The position numbers and the translations under genes were made by a program. Shown here one piece after another: positions 47,523 through 55,658 of a DNA stretch of 64,000 nt (the stretch's first letter is position 1; every line of letters begins with the position of its first letter). The stretch comes from Laterigemmans sp052161645 (lineage in GTDB: Bacteria; Planctomycetota; Planctomycetia; Pirellulales; Pirellulaceae). The DNA lies in the NCBI GenBank assembly GCA_052161645.1, contig CP197414.1; one strand, written 5' to 3'. Below the pieces are notes generated by a model that worked only from the letters and a program-made list of their open reading frames with translations, had not been told where the DNA came from and ran no database searches.

Positions 47523-48980
47523 ATGGTGTCCCTGTTCGATCGTTGCTTTTCGTTTGCCAGTTGGCTGCTTGTCGCCATGGTCGCATTCGCCCAGTTGGCT
47601 GTGGCTGATGAGACTCCGGCCGACTCACGGCAGCCCAACGTTGTCCTGATCATGGCCGACGATGTCGGTTGGGAAGCGTTTGGTGACTATGGCGGTGAGG
47701 ACTATCGCACCGAGCGGCTTGATGAGTTGTGTCAACTTGGTGTGCGGTTCAGCCACTGCTATTCGACGCCGTTGTGTACGCCTTCGCGCGTGCAGATCAT
47801 GACCGGCAAATACAACTTTCGAAATTATACCCACTTCGGTTATCTCGATCCCAACGAGCCAACCTTCGGACGACTGATGCGGGATGCGGGCTATGCGACG
47901 GCGATCGCTGGCAAGTGGCAATTGAACGGGTTGGCAAATCGCTTGCCTGGTTTCAATGACAATACCCGGCCGCACCATTTTGGTTTTGATGAATATCTGC
48001 TGTGGCAATTAACCAAGGGAAAAAATCGCGGCAGCGGAGGTGGTGAGCGTTATTGGAGCCCGGTGCTTGAGCACAATGGCAACATGCTGACGGTCGAGCA
48101 GAATGAGCACAAATACGGCCCAGACATGATGTGCGAATTTGTCTGCGATTTTATGGAACGGAAACGTGACCAACCGTTCTTCGTGTATTATCCGATGTTG
48201 TTGGTGCACGATCCGTTTGTGCCGACACCCGAAACGATCGGGGAGCGCGATCGTGGCCATGACACCAACCGGCCGAAGCCCCGCGAGAAGCAGGAGAACT
48301 TCGCCGCGATGGTTGATTATATGGATAAGATTGTTGGCCGGATTGTGGACAAGATCGATTCGCTCGGACAGCTCGAAAATACCTTGATCGTGTTCACCGC
48401 TGACAACGGAACGCACCGCACCATCGAATCAAAGTGGAATGGCCAGACGATTCGGGGCGGCAAAGGGGGCACGACCGATATGGGAACCCACGTGCCGTTG
48501 ATCGCTTATTGGAAAGGCCGCACACCGGCTGGCAAGGTGATTGATGACCTCGTCGACTTTACCGATTTTCTGCCGACTTTGGCCGAGCTGGCAGGCAGCG
48601 ACACGGGCCAAACGGGAGACAGGGGCCAACTTGACGGTCGCAGCTTCCTACCGCAATTGCTTGGTCAGCCCGGAAATCCTCGCCAGTGGGTTCTCTGTCA
48701 CTATCAGCCTTGGTGGGGACCCGAACCTGGGCACTACGCCCGCAATCAAGTTTACAAGCTATATCGCGACGGGCGGTACTATCGCATTCCCGCGGACCTC
48801 GCAGAGGCGGATGATTTGGCGATCGGCACGGCTGGAGAGGAGGGTGAAGCGGCACGCAGATTTCTAACCCAGATATTGGACTTGTCACCCCCGGTCCCCA
48901 AGGGCCGTGGCAACAAGGACGACCATCAGCGGACAACGCATCCAGATTGGCCGATAATCACGATTACAGGTGATCGTTAG
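47523..48980 (+). CDS. Exported sulfatase (485 aa)
   Basis: A signal peptide (CFSFASWLLVAMVAFAQLAVA) precedes the alkaline-phosphatase-fold core. NVVLIMADDVGW gives metal-binding aspartates, and CTPSR with Cys85 is the formylglycine signature. IVFTADNGTH supplies the second metal site. The usual GKWHLG block reads GKWQLN, with Gln for the conserved His, which may mark a distinct subfamily. A sulfatase-modifying enzyme is not in the window. Substrates in planctomycetes are typically sulfated algal polysaccharides. The true substrate is unknown. The ATG at 47523 is chosen because it begins the signal peptide. Confidence 0.9.
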   Translation: MVSLFDRCFSFASWLLVAMVAFAQLAVADETPADSRQPNVVLIMADDVGWEAFGDYGGEDYRTERLDELCQLGVRFSHCYSTPLCTPSRVQIMTGKYNFRNYTHFGYLDPNEPTFGRLMRDAGYATAIAGKWQLNGLANRLPGFNDNTRPHHFGFDEYLLWQLTKGKNRGSGGGERYWSPVLEHNGNMLTVEQNEHKYGPDMMCEFVCDFMERKRDQPFFVYYPMLLVHDPFVPTPETIGERDRGHDTNRPKPREKQENFAAMVDYMDKIVGRIVDKIDSLGQLENTLIVFTADNGTHRTIESKWNGQTIRGGKGGTTDMGTHVPLIAYWKGRTPAGKVIDDLVDFTDFLPTLAELAGSDTGQTGDRGQLDGRSFLPQLLGQPGNPRQWVLCHYQPWWGPEPGHYARNQVYKLYRDGRYYRIPADLAEADDLAIGTAGEEGEAARRFLTQILDLSPPVPKGRGNKDDHQRTTHPDWPIITITGDR

Positions 48981-49116
48981 GGAAAAAGTCGGCGATACGA
49001 GCGGCAGAGGTATGTCTCACTTGATTGAGGGCTAGTGCTGGGCCGAAATTACAATAGGCTGAGCGCTTTAAATTGCGTCAGTCGTCATTGAAAAGTCTTT
49101 TTTGCGGGAGCCCGAC

Positions 49117-49314
49117 ATGCAACAAGTCAAGCTGTTCAAGAGCGTCGAAAGCGAACTCGAAGATTTGCAGAAGTCGATCAACGATTGGATCAAGTCGAGC
49201 GGAGCCAAAGTGATCTCCATCACTGGCAACATCGCTCCGCAAACTCATGTCGGAAGTGGGATGAATACTTTCGCCTCTTCCGATATCCTGGTTGTCGTGC
49301 TGTACGAAGCGTAA
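49117..49314 (+). CDS. Small protein of unknown function (65 aa)
   Basis: MQQVKLFKSVESELEDLQKS… runs to …SDILVVVLYEA, with a mixed alpha-beta pattern: an amphipathic helix (ESELEDLQKSINDWIKSS), then AKVISITGNIAP and a C-terminal strand. GGGAG lies 8 bases before the ATG. No signal peptide or membrane segment. I do not recognise the family. The ordered secondary structure and clean ribosome site argue that it is real. It is monocistronic, followed by stem-loops. Confidence 0.7.
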   Translation: MQQVKLFKSVESELEDLQKSINDWIKSSGAKVISITGNIAPQTHVGSGMNTFASSDILVVVLYEA

Positions 49315-49353
49315 CAACACAGCCTGTTTGTACCCCACATCTTTTCTGACCCC

Positions 49354-49374
49354 CCCACGAGCTCGTCTCGTGGG
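49354..49374 (+). terminator. Stem-loop after the 65-aa gene
   Basis: The perfect 8-bp stem CCCACGAG/CTCGTGGG with a 5-nt loop lies 40 nt past the stop. No T-tract follows, so it may act as an mRNA 3' end or a factor-dependent terminator. Confidence 0.4.
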
Positions 49375-49429
49375 TGAAGAAGATTCGCAAGCTTGAGACA
49401 CCTTCGCCTAACAATCGGCGCATGAAAAA

Positions 49430-49468
49430 CCCGACGCCGGAGACCAAGGTAAAATCTCCGACGCCGGG
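49430..49468 (+). other. Long imperfect hairpin in a 607-bp intergenic region
   Basis: Arms CCCGACGCCGGAGA (49430-49443) and TCTCCGACGCCGGG (49455-49468) pair at 12 of 14 positions. Just after it, CACTTT/AAAGTG and CTCGCT/AGCGAG form two further, partly competing stems (to about 49508). The whole gap 49315-49921 otherwise shows no convincing gene. A 45-codon frame from 49788 overlaps the next gene's start but has little support. Confidence 0.45.
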
Positions 49469-49921
49469 CACTTTGCTCGCTCAATTACTTGAAAGTGATC
49501 AGCGAGTGGGGTGGAGGCCACGTAAACGCAGCCCGCCGACTCAGTTACGGGTTTCCACCCCGTTGGCAAGTACAGCAATATTCCACTTGATCACCTCCTT
49601 TGGGTTTCTTTGTTGGCAGACACACGACCCGGCGCCAACCAGAATGGGTCGATATTCTGCTCGGAAACAGCCCGTCGCGATGCGTTCTTCGCGACCCGAC
49701 AAACCCATAATTACGCGCCGCGGGAAAAAGGCAAGTAAAAAAATTGCCAGAGCCAAAATTTCTCATTTTGGAAGTTGGTCAACTACAATGAAAGCTCGCC
49801 AAAAACTGCGACCAGTCGCCGTTTTAGCGCACTTTTTTGTCGCCTGTTTGCGATCTTTCCCGCACCATGTGCGGTCGAACTTAGCGGAGAATTTGAAGAT
49901 GTACACAAGGTTAGCAATTGC

Positions 49922-50791
49922 ATGAATTCCGCTGAAAGCGATCGGGCCAACCAAACAGCCGGGGCGGGTGGGGCAGCCCGGATTCGACCGGCTCTGGGGC
50001 AGGTGCAAGAAACATTGCTGATCCCCGTCTACGCGCGGGCGGTCGAGTCAGCACGCGAAGAGCGGATTTTTCATGACGCCAAATCCCTGCAGATGGTCGA
50101 GCAGATTGACTACGACTTTGCGCGCTTTGCGGCAGCCAAGCATGTGTTGCTGGATGTCACCGTACGAACGGCTTTGCTGGACCGCTTGGTGGGGCAATTT
50201 ATCGCCGAGAATCCGGTTGGCCAAGTGATTAATCTGGGCGCCGGATTAGACAGCCGGTTTTGCCGTCTCGACAACGGCCAGATTCACTGGATTGACCTCG
50301 ATATGCCCGATTCAATCGCGCTCCGTGAGCAATTTTTTTCAACCTCGCCCCGGGTTCGCCAGATCGCTAAATCGATGTTCGACATCGACTGGACGGAGCA
50401 GCTGTTTGACGTGCGCGGCGAGCAAACTTTGCTGCTCGCTGAGGGATTGTTCATGTATTTTCAACCGGCACAGATCCAGCAGTTCGTTTGTCAACTAGCC
50501 GAACGACTGCCGGGTGCGAATTTGCTATTTCAGTCGATTTCGCCCGCCTACGTGGGGCGGCAGAGTCGCGTTCCCGGGGTCCGCGAAACGGCGGCCACGT
50601 TTGGCTGGGGGGTCCGCTCTGGCAAAGAGCTGGAAGCTTGGGACCCGCGCATCGAGTTTATCGATGAATGGTTCTTGGTCGATCAATTTCCGCACCGCTG
50701 GGGAAGGCTCCGCTGGCTGGCCAAAATGCCTTATTTTGGCCGGGCAGTCCGCAGAGTGATGAAGTTCAGTCAGCTACGTTTTCGCCACTGA
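49922..50791 (+). CDS. LCM-type (PPM1 family) SAM-dependent methyltransferase (289 aa)
   Basis: The SAM-binding block is VINLGAGLDSRFCRL, with the second motif IHWIDLDMPD and the family's EGLFMYFQPAQI segment. These match the leucine carboxyl methyltransferase-like group, which in bacteria often methylates polyketide or other natural-product carboxyl or hydroxyl groups. The ATG at 49922 is taken because the preceding open frame shows no conserved residues. It faces the polyketide cluster, with FkbM-type methyltransferase next to it. Whether it works on the cluster product is inference. Confidence 0.85.
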   Translation: MNSAESDRANQTAGAGGAARIRPALGQVQETLLIPVYARAVESAREERIFHDAKSLQMVEQIDYDFARFAAAKHVLLDVTVRTALLDRLVGQFIAENPVGQVINLGAGLDSRFCRLDNGQIHWIDLDMPDSIALREQFFSTSPRVRQIAKSMFDIDWTEQLFDVRGEQTLLLAEGLFMYFQPAQIQQFVCQLAERLPGANLLFQSISPAYVGRQSRVPGVRETAATFGWGVRSGKELEAWDPRIEFIDEWFLVDQFPHRWGRLRWLAKMPYFGRAVRRVMKFSQLRFRH

Positions 50792-50927
50792 CCGGGCAGC
50801 TCGCTTTCGCGGAAATGCCAAAGCAACTCGCGAGAAACACCATTTATTAAATCAACTTAGTAATTACGATTATGGAGCGGTCGCCAATTGGCACCATCGA
50901 CCGCGTACAACTTGGACTAAGAACAAC

Positions 50928-51746
50928 ATGCGTCACGAAAACACTCAAACATTGCCCAACGGCATGTCGATTCACTATATGAATCGAGCTGAAACTGAAC
51001 TGATCTATCATGAAATTTTTGATGATCGCATTTACTGTCTGGGAGGATTGGAATTCCACGATGGTGACACGGTTATTGATATTGGGGCAAACATCGGTCT
51101 GTTCCTGCTGTTCGCGACTTCCGAAGCGAAGAACCTCAGTATTTACTCATTTGAGCCAATCCCTGATACTTTCGAGGTGTTGAGCAAGAATGCGCCTGCT
51201 GATGGGCACTCCGTGCGACTGATCAACGCGGGTGTCTCCCGAGAACCGGGCATGGCGGTTTTTCGTTTCTTGCCACGATTCTCCTGTTCTTCGAGCATGC
51301 ACCCCGATGACTCGATCGAGCAACAGCAGCGGGCTGAGGAGTTTACGCTTAACGCTTTCGCCAAACTTGATAACCGCTTGTTGGCAGGTGCCATCGGTAT
51401 GCTACCCTCAGCCGGCCGGAAAATGTTGGCCCGGGCAGTCAACCGGTACCATCAGAAGGCGATCGACGTGGAGTGTCAGTTGACAAGCGTTTCCGCCATC
51501 ATTCGCGAGCATGGTTTAGAGAAGATCGATTATCTGAAACTCGATGCCGAAGGGGCCGAACTCGATGTTCTGGCTGGGATCGAGGCCGAACATTGGCCCT
51601 TGATCCGTCAGATTGCCGTGGAGACGCATCATGGAGATGAAACGCTCGATCAAGTCGTTGACATTCTTCGCGGCAAAGGGTTCCACACGGTTATCGACTT
51701 TAGCCCTTCGTCTCCCACCGATAAGATGGCGTACGGGCGGCGTTGA
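50928..51746 (+). CDS. FkbM-family methyltransferase (272 aa)
   Basis: The SAM-binding motif GDTVIDIGANIGLF is followed by YSFEPIPDTFEVL, and the C-terminal block IDYLKLDAEGAELDVLAGI is typical of the FkbM family of O-methyltransferases. FkbM-type enzymes commonly methylate polyketide hydroxyls or glycans. The gene follows the LCM-type methyltransferase by 136 bp and converges on the Rieske oxygenase genes (64 bp). The internal insertion around residues 125-175 is helical and lacks clear family conservation. Confidence 0.88.
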   Translation: MRHENTQTLPNGMSIHYMNRAETELIYHEIFDDRIYCLGGLEFHDGDTVIDIGANIGLFLLFATSEAKNLSIYSFEPIPDTFEVLSKNAPADGHSVRLINAGVSREPGMAVFRFLPRFSCSSSMHPDDSIEQQQRAEEFTLNAFAKLDNRLLAGAIGMLPSAGRKMLARAVNRYHQKAIDVECQLTSVSAIIREHGLEKIDYLKLDAEGAELDVLAGIEAEHWPLIRQIAVETHHGDETLDQVVDILRGKGFHTVIDFSPSSPTDKMAYGRR

Positions 51747-51810
51747 TGCTTGAGCGGCAGGCGTGGCTGATATAACCGAATGCCTTACGTCGAGGTGCTA
51801 AGGAGTCAGG

Positions 51811-52920
51811 CTAATGCTTGCTTTTCAAAGCCGCTTGAACGTATTGTTGAAAATGGAAAATGCGTTCCTCGCGGGTTGAGATCAGCCCGCCGCGAGGATG
51901 CTCGACCGCGCTCAAACCTTGCTGGCAAGCGTTCAGGATATCGCAATCCTCATCCTGGATTTCCTTCAAAAAGCGGCTGCCGAGGTGCCCGGCCAAGCGG
52001 CTGGTCGCTCGCCGAAACCAGTTTGCTTCCCGGCCGCGATAGACGTAACCGCGAGTCACGATGCGTGACTCGGTTGGGCCGACTGGAATCACCGCTTCTA
52101 AGTAACTGAACACTGACATTCTTATAAAAGTCAGATGTGGGTAGAGGTGACAATGGGTGTAAGGTTCGGGGGTAACCTGCAGCAGGCGGTGATGCCAGCG
52201 ATCAATGGCTCGCACCGTGGCTCGCGGGTCGGGTTGTCGCGAGCGAAAAATTGTGTATCCATCGCCCAGTTCGTGTTCACACAGATCCTCAACTGGTGAT
52301 TGGACTAACGTTTTACTGTGCACTGCCTCGATATGATAACTTTCTATTCCGTTCTCCAGGTAGGCTTTCCAGTTGGCCGCGACGGAGACATCATAAGTCA
52401 TCATCGGCCGCCAAGCTGGACTGAACCAAGCTTCGATTAATTTGCCGTTTTCACCCAGGACTTCGGCCAGCGGTGTTGGCTCGGGATGCAGGTTGACAAA
52501 GATCAGATCGCCGCAGGTTTGCGTTTGATACGTAGTCAGCCCGAGCATCCCTTTTTTCAGCGGCTTGAAGCTTTTTGCGTCGGGAATTCTTTGCGTGTTA
52601 CCGCAAGCGGAAAACTCCCAGCCATGATATTGGCATTGCAGTTTGGGAAGATTCCCACAGGGGTCGTGACGGAGTAAGGAAAAACGATGGGGGCAAACAT
52701 TTAAGTAGGCGTGAACGGTGCCGGCTTCGCGTCGCAAGATTAGCGGATAACGCCCCAACGTGAGCGTGCGATAATCACCGTCGCGGGGAAAGTCGGAAAG
52801 GGTGGCCACACAGTGCCAAGCTGGGGCGAACAACTGCTCCCATTCGGCTGCAAAGCGTGCGGGATCGCTGTAAGCATCGGAGGGTAGCAGTTGCGGCTTG
52901 TGCGTGTCGCTTTGAAACAT
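51811..52920 (-). CDS. Rieske non-haem iron oxygenase, alpha-subunit type (369 aa), copy 1
   Basis: The Rieske [2Fe-2S] site is C76-x-H78…C96-x2-H99 (CPHR, CQYH). The catalytic iron site follows with the ESYHIEAVH 2-His pattern and a downstream Asp. It is an oxygenase alpha subunit. No reductase, ferredoxin or beta subunit is in the window. It resembles its neighbour (52964-54184) closely: the same register for C76/H78, the same ILNVCxHRF and SFKPLKKGMLGL segments. This implies tandem duplication. It lies in the lipid/polyketide cluster, so the substrate is probably the cluster product. Start ATG 52920. Confidence 0.9.
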   Translation of the reverse strand: MFQSDTHKPQLLPSDAYSDPARFAAEWEQLFAPAWHCVATLSDFPRDGDYRTLTLGRYPLILRREAGTVHAYLNVCPHRFSLLRHDPCGNLPKLQCQYHGWEFSACGNTQRIPDAKSFKPLKKGMLGLTTYQTQTCGDLIFVNLHPEPTPLAEVLGENGKLIEAWFSPAWRPMMTYDVSVAANWKAYLENGIESYHIEAVHSKTLVQSPVEDLCEHELGDGYTIFRSRQPDPRATVRAIDRWHHRLLQVTPEPYTHCHLYPHLTFIRMSVFSYLEAVIPVGPTESRIVTRGYVYRGREANWFRRATSRLAGHLGSRFLKEIQDEDCDILNACQQGLSAVEHPRGGLISTREERIFHFQQYVQAALKSKH

Positions 52921-52963
52921 AGATGGATTGTCGGTGAGGTGCGGGCCAGCCGGGTTGAAAATG

Positions 52964-54184
52964 CTAGGAAACGTGCGCTGACTCGCTGGTTCGGTTGGGG
53001 AGGCTTTCGTCGTTCGTCGAGTTTAGCTGGTCCGCAGGGTCGCCGGTTTGAAAGGGTCCGCTGGGGATGGAGGCCGGGAAGGCGCTAGCGTTGTCGAGCA
53101 GATACTTTTGAAAATGAAAGACGCGTTCTTCCCGCGTGCTAACCAGCCCAGAGCCGGGATGATGGGGCGAGTTCAACCCCGCTTGAATGGCCGGAAAAAT
53201 GGCTTCGTCTTCCCCGATCACTTGCTTAAACCACTTTCGTCCCCAACGCCGCAGGATGGCCGCTGGCAGATAGCTGCGATAGCGGCCCGGGGTGCGAATG
53301 TTGGAGAAGAATCGCCAAATGTCATGTGAGTCGTCGGGCGTGTCGGGTAGGACCACTTCAAGCCAACTGAACATGCCAAATTTGGCAAACACCAGGTTGG
53401 GATAGACGTGGAATTGATAATAGGTGGTGTCGCTGTTGACACCGGCTAATTTGAAGAGTAAATCACCCAGTCGTTCGAGCTTGGTTTTGGGACCAGGCGA
53501 GGCGACGCGGAGTGAACTTCGCCCTTCGAATAACTCATGATGGCAATGGGAATCGGGCGGGTACATGCGAAACGTATCCGCATGGACGGTTTCCAAATGA
53601 TAGCCTTCCAGGGAGTTCTCTAATGAGACTTTCCAGTTGGCGTGGTTGGGCCGATCGACCGCCAGTATCTGCTCGGCCTGTCCGCTGTAAAGCTGCTGGC
53701 AAAGCTCGTAGCCTGGTCCCAGATATTCTCGCAGCGGTGGTGGATTTTCGGCAAGAGACACGAAAATTAATTGGCCCACCGTTTCGGTGGGAAAGGTCTT
53801 TAAGCCAAGCACACCTTTCTTGAGAGGCCGAAAACTCTTCGCGTCTGGAATACGTTGGGTGTCGCCACTGTCATTGAATTCCCAGCCATGATATTGACAC
53901 TTTAGCTTTGGCATGTTGCCACAGGAGTCGCTGCGCAATTCACAAAAGCGATGAGTGCAAACATTTAAGTAGGCTTGGATGCCCTGTTCGCCATGCCGAA
54001 CCAGCAGCGGTCGTTCCAGTAACGTTCTGGTAAAATAGTCTCCCGAATGTGGCACGTCAGAAAGCGTGCCGAGGCAATGCCACGCCGGCAAGAATAATTT
54101 TTCCAATTCGATAGCCAATTGATCCGCATGCCGATAGTGGTCCGGCGAAAGCAACTGTGGTAGGTGGGTTTGGCTTATGAACAT
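52964..54184 (-). CDS. Rieske non-haem iron oxygenase, alpha-subunit type (406 aa), copy 2
   Basis: The Rieske site is C76/H78 with the matching CxxH (CQYHGW) 20 residues later, and the catalytic-site signature is EGYHLETVH. The ATG at 54184 puts C76 and H78 at the same positions as in copy 1, which supports it over the TTG at 54196. The C-terminal ~30 residues are an extra hydrophilic tail. It is 43 bp upstream of copy 1 on the same strand. Both copies retain all visible metal ligands, so neither looks inactive. Confidence 0.9.
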   Translation of the reverse strand: MFISQTHLPQLLSPDHYRHADQLAIELEKLFLPAWHCLGTLSDVPHSGDYFTRTLLERPLLVRHGEQGIQAYLNVCTHRFCELRSDSCGNMPKLKCQYHGWEFNDSGDTQRIPDAKSFRPLKKGVLGLKTFPTETVGQLIFVSLAENPPPLREYLGPGYELCQQLYSGQAEQILAVDRPNHANWKVSLENSLEGYHLETVHADTFRMYPPDSHCHHELFEGRSSLRVASPGPKTKLERLGDLLFKLAGVNSDTTYYQFHVYPNLVFAKFGMFSWLEVVLPDTPDDSHDIWRFFSNIRTPGRYRSYLPAAILRRWGRKWFKQVIGEDEAIFPAIQAGLNSPHHPGSGLVSTREERVFHFQKYLLDNASAFPASIPSGPFQTGDPADQLNSTNDESLPNRTSESAHVS

Positions 54185-54247
54185 GGTGTTTGACAACGTG
54201 TTAAAGAACTGTTCATTGTGAAGGACACCGGTGGGCAGCCTGGAGAG

Positions 54248-54817
54248 CTATGCGGGGCGGGTGAGGGCGACTCCGGCAGCGGCCAGCAACAGTGACCCGG
54301 GAACGATCGCTAAGGCTGAACACCATAAATGTTTTGACCAAGTCACACCGATGGCCCCCGCGCCGTAGGTCGTTATATAACCGCCCACGCCAGGTACTTG
54401 GCGGGCGATGATCAGCACCAAAGGATGGTCCAAGGGATAACGCCGCAGCAGTCGCGGTAAACGTTCGGCGGCGTTGTTTACCAAGTCGATCGAGAGCCGA
54501 CGACCGATCCAAAAACAGATCATCCCAGCCAACCACCAACCGCACCAACTGCACGCCGCGCCACCCCAGAAACCATAAATTGCCCCGTTCCCAACGCAGA
54601 TGAAATCGGAGGGAATGGGCGAGATCGAAATGATGATGTGAAGCGGGATGGTGAACAACGGCGCGAGGGCACCCAGCCCGATGCGCATCGACTCCAGACC
54701 GCCTGAGAGGCTCAGCATTCGCAGCGTGTAAACTCCCAAAATCGTGACGCTGACAAAAACCCACAGCCCTGGATTGAACAACAAGCGTCGCCATTTTTCC
54801 GCGAATGAACTTTGCAT
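54248..54817 (-). CDS. VTT/DedA-family membrane protein (189 aa)
   Basis: Four to five hydrophobic segments with the VTT pattern: ISISPIPSDFICVGNGAIYGFWGGAACSWCGWWLAGMICFW, then RQVPGVGGYITTYGAGAIGVTW. DedA/VTT proteins flip or move lipids such as undecaprenyl phosphate or phospholipids. The position between an enoyl reductase and the Rieske genes suggests it moves or exports the lipid product, which is inference. It lies 76 bp from the enoyl reductase and 63 bp from the second Rieske copy. Confidence 0.8.
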   Translation of the reverse strand: MQSSFAEKWRRLLFNPGLWVFVSVTILGVYTLRMLSLSGGLESMRIGLGALAPLFTIPLHIIISISPIPSDFICVGNGAIYGFWGGAACSWCGWWLAGMICFWIGRRLSIDLVNNAAERLPRLLRRYPLDHPLVLIIARQVPGVGGYITTYGAGAIGVTWSKHLWCSALAIVPGSLLLAAAGVALTRPA

Positions 54818-54893
54818 GTTGTGTCGTCGCGAGGTGGGGTTCTGCCCCGGTTCGAATGTTAATTGGCCGGCTCACACGTGGTGGTAGGCCAGC

Positions 54894-55658
54894 TCACACG
54901 TGGATCGCCGCGCCACCATCAATGGTCAGCGTCTCGCCCTGTACCAGATCGGCTAGCGGACTGGCGAGGAACAACACCGCGTTGGCTACATCTTCAGCAG
55001 CCAACACCCGTTCCCCCATCATACTCTTGCGGCTGCGGCCAGCGAACATGCGTTCCGCGTCGGGAAGACGCCGCGTGCTGTCGGTTTCCACCAGTCCGGC
55101 TCGCACGGCGTTGACGTTGACATTCAAGTGGCCCACGTCCAGCGTTAAATGCCGAACCAAACTTTCCAAAGCGGCTTTCGAGGCGCCGATTAAACCGTAC
55201 GACGGCAAGGCCATCATCGAACCGTGGCTGCTGATCGCCACCACCTTGCCGCGTCCCGGACCTTGTTGCAGCAGCGGCAGGCTCTTTTGGACGAGATAGA
55301 TCAGCGGTCGCACGTTGGTGTGCATGGCGGCATCGAAGTGTCGCGAATCGGCGTCCAGCAGCGAGCGAAAACCACCGGTCGCCGCATTGCTGACCACAAT
55401 GTTCAAACGCCCGAAAGATTGTTCGATAAAGCCCAACATCTCTTCGACATCTTCAACTTCGCTGACGTCCGCTTTGACCACCGCAACGCGACGGCCAAGG
55501 CAGTCAATCTGTTCGGCGACTCGCATCGCCGCACTCTGGCTGGTGACATAATTCAAGACGATGTCCGCACCGGCCGCTGCCAGCTTCAAAGCGCAGGCTT
55601 GTCCAATACCTCGCGAACTGCCGGTTACCAAAGCCACTTGTCCAGTTAGATCAATCAT
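54894..55658 (-). CDS. FabL-like enoyl-ACP reductase (SDR family)
   Basis: The 254-aa SDR has the cofactor motif TGSSRGIG (~12-19) and NAATG. The active site reads Y154-x6-K161 (YGLIGASKAALE), the Y-x6-K spacing of FabI/FabL enoyl reductases rather than the Y-x3-K of keto reductases. The C-terminal MIRGQT/IVDGG-like ending (DLVQGETLTIDGGAAI) matches FabL closely. In the cluster it would supply the enoyl-reduction step missing from the megasynthase. The start ATG overlaps the PPTase stop (ATGA), so it is translationally coupled. Substrate carrier not proven. Confidence 0.8.
   Translation of the reverse strand: MIDLTGQVALVTGSSRGIGQACALKLAAAGADIVLNYVTSQSAAMRVAEQIDCLGRRVAVVKADVSEVEDVEEMLGFIEQSFGRLNIVVSNAATGGFRSLLDADSRHFDAAMHTNVRPLIYLVQKSLPLLQQGPGRGKVVAISSHGSMMALPSYGLIGASKAALESLVRHLTLDVGHLNVNVNAVRAGLVETDSTRRLPDAERMFAGRSRKSMMGERVLAAEDVANAVLFLASPLADLVQGETLTIDGGAAIHV

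Noticed and set aside
47345..47653. 103-residue N-terminal extension of the helicase
   Set aside because: It would run into the sulfatase promoter and coding start. The residues are Ser/Thr-rich without helicase features.
49788..49925. 45-aa leader frame overlapping the methyltransferase start by ATGA
   Set aside because: No ribosome site, no conserved-looking composition and only the overlap to support it.
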